Below, one piece after another: positions 62,477 to 64,000 of a stretch of 64,000 nucleotides of DNA. The DNA is taken from positions 1 through 64,000 of the forward strand of contig NZ_PYWM01000003.1 of the NCBI RefSeq assembly GCF_003049665.1, given 5' to 3'. The stretch is from Lysinibacillus mangiferihumi. Its GTDB lineage: Bacteria > Bacillota > Bacilli > Bacillales_A > Planococcaceae. Position numbers and translations under genes: made by a program. Within the stretch, counting starts at the first letter, position 1, and each line of letters opens with the position of its first letter. Below the pieces are notes generated by a model. It did not search any database and was not told the DNA's origin. It saw nothing but the letters and a program-made list of their open reading frames with translations.

Positions 62477-62917
62477 ATGGAAATACTTCACGCAACAATG
62501 GATGAATTAGAAGATGTAACAGTGCTATTTGATGAGTATCGGCAGTTTTATGGACTAGAATCGGATATTAGTAGTGCCAAAGCATTTATCCAATTACGGA
62601 TGGCTTTAAAAGAATCCATTATTTTTATTGCTGTGGAAAATGGGAAATCAATAGGGTTTGCACAACTGTACCCAACGTTTTCTTCTATCGCATTACAGCG
62701 TGCCTATATACTAAATGATATTTATGTAACGGATGAAGCGAGGGGCCAAGGGGTAGGCACAGCATTGATGGAAAAAGTGTTTCAATATTGTGGGCAGCAA
62801 TCGGCACGTTATGTGACATTACAAACGGCTGCCGACAATGTACATGCCCGAAAATTATATGAAAATCTGAATATGATACAAGATCAATATTGTAATTATG
62901 TAAAGTATTTTGGTTAG
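62477..62917 (+). CDS. GNAT family N-acetyltransferase
   Basis: A 146-residue GNAT protein with a central strand IIFIAVENGKSIGFAQLYPT near 49 and the acetyl-CoA motif LNDIYVTDEARGQGVGTALM near 80-99, then ARYVTLQTAADNVHARKLYE near 113. Substrate unknown. AAGGGGAGAAG lies about 6 nt before the ATG at 62477. It is followed at once by terminator copy 3. Confidence 0.87.
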   Translation: MEILHATMDELEDVTVLFDEYRQFYGLESDISSAKAFIQLRMALKESIIFIAVENGKSIGFAQLYPTFSSIALQRAYILNDIYVTDEARGQGVGTALMEKVFQYCGQQSARYVTLQTAADNVHARKLYENLNMIQDQYCNYVKYFG

Positions 62918-62926
62918 TAAAAAGAG

Positions 62927-62967
62927 AAAAAGTGTTAGATTGACTGCCATCAATCTAACACTTTTTT
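62927..62967. terminator. repeated terminator element, copy 3
   Basis: AAAAGTGTTAGATTGA and TCAATCTAACACTTTT form a perfect 16-bp stem around CTGCCA, followed by T residues and GCTG. Flanking AGAGAAA and TTGCTG match copy 1. Confidence 0.9.
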
Positions 62968-62975
62968 GCTGCGCC

Positions 62976-63103
62976 GTTGTTGTCCACTTCGGTGGTGCTT
63001 TCCGCTCAGCACAGTAAGCCGCAACCTTCGCTAACGCGCGGAATGCCCGCGTCTTACGCTATGTGGGTTCTTCTCAGGAGACACCGCCTTTGCTACCAAC
63101 AAC
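62976..63103. repeat. 128-bp REP/MITE-like structured element
   Basis: Outer arms GTTGTTG (62976) and CAACAAC (63097), near them GGTGGTG with CACCGCC, and a central GC-rich hairpin TAACGCGCGG/CCGCGTCTTA (63032-63056). It is much more GC-rich than its surroundings. It resembles the non-coding dispersed repeats common in Bacillaceae intergenic regions; only one copy is in the window. 63104-63230 shows no gene. Confidence 0.65.
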
Positions 63104-63230
63104 TAGTTTTTCTTTCTAATTTATTATTCATTGCAAAAGAAATAATAGGGGATATTTTATATATTTTTATCTTAGCAAAAATTTATCAAAAACAACCTCT
63201 TTTGTTTTAAGAAAACGGAAAAAATGAGCT

Positions 63231-64000
63231 TTAATTTATTTCGAGTGTATACGGTTGTGTACTTGCTCGACCATTTGCTTCACTAACTTCAATATAGTAT
63301 GTTCCTGGTTCCAACGCTACGATACCTAGTTCGGCATCATCTGCACCGTAATTATCGATGATTTTCACTGTGCGTCCTTTAGCATCAATAATACGGATGA
63401 CCCCATCCAAACCTTTTTCGGTTAGTAAGGTGAACGTTACATTGCGCTTACTGTGATTGAAAAATTCAAAATAATCTTTATCGCCAAATGGTACATTAGC
63501 ATTTAAATATTGGCTAGCTACCCATTTATCGTCTGTTTTCGTTAGTGAAGATGGTTTTGTAGGTATACCATTGACTAATTTAGAATCCGCATCCTCATCA
63601 TCCTTTTTATGATCAAAGAGCGTTAAAGTATATGGCTGAGTCGAAACTAAACCGTTATCAATTGTATTAACAGCAATAAAGTAACCATAATCTTTTTTAA
63701 CTTTAAATGAAGTATTTAGCGCGGATGTCCCTGCTAAACCGAGCAGCCTTTCAAAAAAGCTTTCACCTTGACCAAATGGAATTTCTGTTTGCATTTCATT
63801 GCCGTCAATTTGCTTATTACCATTAGTATCTTCAATGATAGAGCCCATAAATTTCAAATCTATTTGTAGCTCTCTTGGTAACGACGTTCCCTGCTTATTT
63901 GTATAGGGCTCGGAATTGATGAGAAGACTTAATACTGTATCTTCTCCCAGATGTTTGTAGTAGTAATAATTTGTATCATCATAAAAAACGAGTTTATTTT
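63231..64000 (-). CDS. C-terminal part of a large secreted protein with PPC-like domains (partial)
   Basis: The frame stays open to the right edge, so the gene begins outside the window; 255 residues are visible. A region with Asp/Asn-rich IIEDTNGNKQIDGNE is followed by a beta-sandwich ending YFIAVNTIDNGLVSTQPYTL. A second one (KDYFEFFNHSKRNVTFTLL to GTYYIEVSEANGRASTQPYT) ends the protein. These are pre-peptidase C-terminal (PPC) domains, usual at the ends of secreted subtilisin-like or metallo-peptidases. The catalytic part is not visible, so peptidase identity is an inference. Confidence 0.7.
   Translation of the reverse strand, partial: NKLVFYDDTNYYYYKHLGEDTVLSLLINSEPYTNKQGTSLPRELQIDLKFMGSIIEDTNGNKQIDGNEMQTEIPFGQGESFFERLLGLAGTSALNTSFKVKKDYGYFIAVNTIDNGLVSTQPYTLTLFDHKKDDEDADSKLVNGIPTKPSSLTKTDDKWVASQYLNANVPFGDKDYFEFFNHSKRNVTFTLLTEKGLDGVIRIIDAKGRTVKIIDNYGADDAELGIVALEPGTYYIEVSEANGRASTQPYTLEIN

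Noticed and set aside
62977-63210. 77-codon plus-strand frame
   Set aside because: It runs through the GC-rich REP-like element, has no ribosome binding site and no protein-like composition.

Overview
The window looks like chromosomal DNA of an endospore-forming, low-GC Gram-positive bacterium of the Bacillales, most like Lysinibacillus or a close relative. Spo0A and SpoIVB show sporulation, ribosome binding sites are strong GGAGG types, TTG and GTG starts are frequent, and gene order follows the Bacillus subtilis xseA-to-yqjE region. The genus is inferred from family resemblance; no search was run.

Layout. 1-445: 3' end of a group II intron and a 21-bp phased repeat array. 446-10388: conserved housekeeping and sporulation block (xseA, xseB, ispA, dxs, tlyA, argR, recN, spoIVB, spo0A). 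10618-15145: an ugpCAEB glycerol-3-phosphate type ABC importer, apparently inserted between spo0A and the usual downstream genes. 15287-18950: PH-domain protein, small protein, FapA-family protein, glycerophosphodiester phosphodiesterase, DUF2627 protein. 19261-34728: a long branched-chain and propionate catabolic region (bcd, lpdV, bkdAA, bkdAB, bkdB, mutA, mutB, meaB, brxB, yqjA, mce, acyl-CoA carboxylase beta), with a CodY-like box at its head. It also holds a 31-codon gene resembling the stressosome anchor Prli42. 34863-45848: coiled-coil protein, M20 peptidase, CheW, the carboxynorspermidine (nspC) polyamine pair, TPR protein, LysE exporter, ATP-grasp-like protein, EamA exporter and a divergent AraC regulator. 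46001-49391: MarR and TetR regulators with membrane-protein partners. 49646-53291: biotin operon bioD-bioA-bioY-bioB behind a BirA-type operator. 53648-64000: small protein, LysE exporter with XRE-cupin regulator, aminotransferase with MocR regulator, second 21-bp array, GNAT-argJ pair, SOS-controlled dinB, acetyltransferases, a UPF0180 protein, a REP-like element, and the C-terminal part of a large secreted PPC-domain protein running off the right edge.

How the genes work together. Bcd and the branched-chain dehydrogenase turn valine, isoleucine and leucine into acyl-CoAs. The carboxylase beta subunit, epimerase and mutase (with MeaB) then route propionyl-CoA to succinyl-CoA. The ptb and buk genes found in the B. 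subtilis bkd operon are absent here. Most regulator genes are divergent from one exporter or enzyme and share an intergenic region with clear dyads or direct repeats.

The most unusual structure is a pair of distant intergenic arrays (157-254 and 57940-58058). Both repeat with exactly 21-bp spacing: a 14-nt core TTTA-NNN-GCG-WWTY, 7-nt variable spacers and a partly alternating core end. The central triplet is GTG in one and CCC in the other. They look like two variants of one uncharacterised element family. A 34-bp terminator palindrome present in three near-identical copies, a 16-bp inverted repeat flanking a LysE exporter, and several long structured intergenic elements are further candidates for follow-up.
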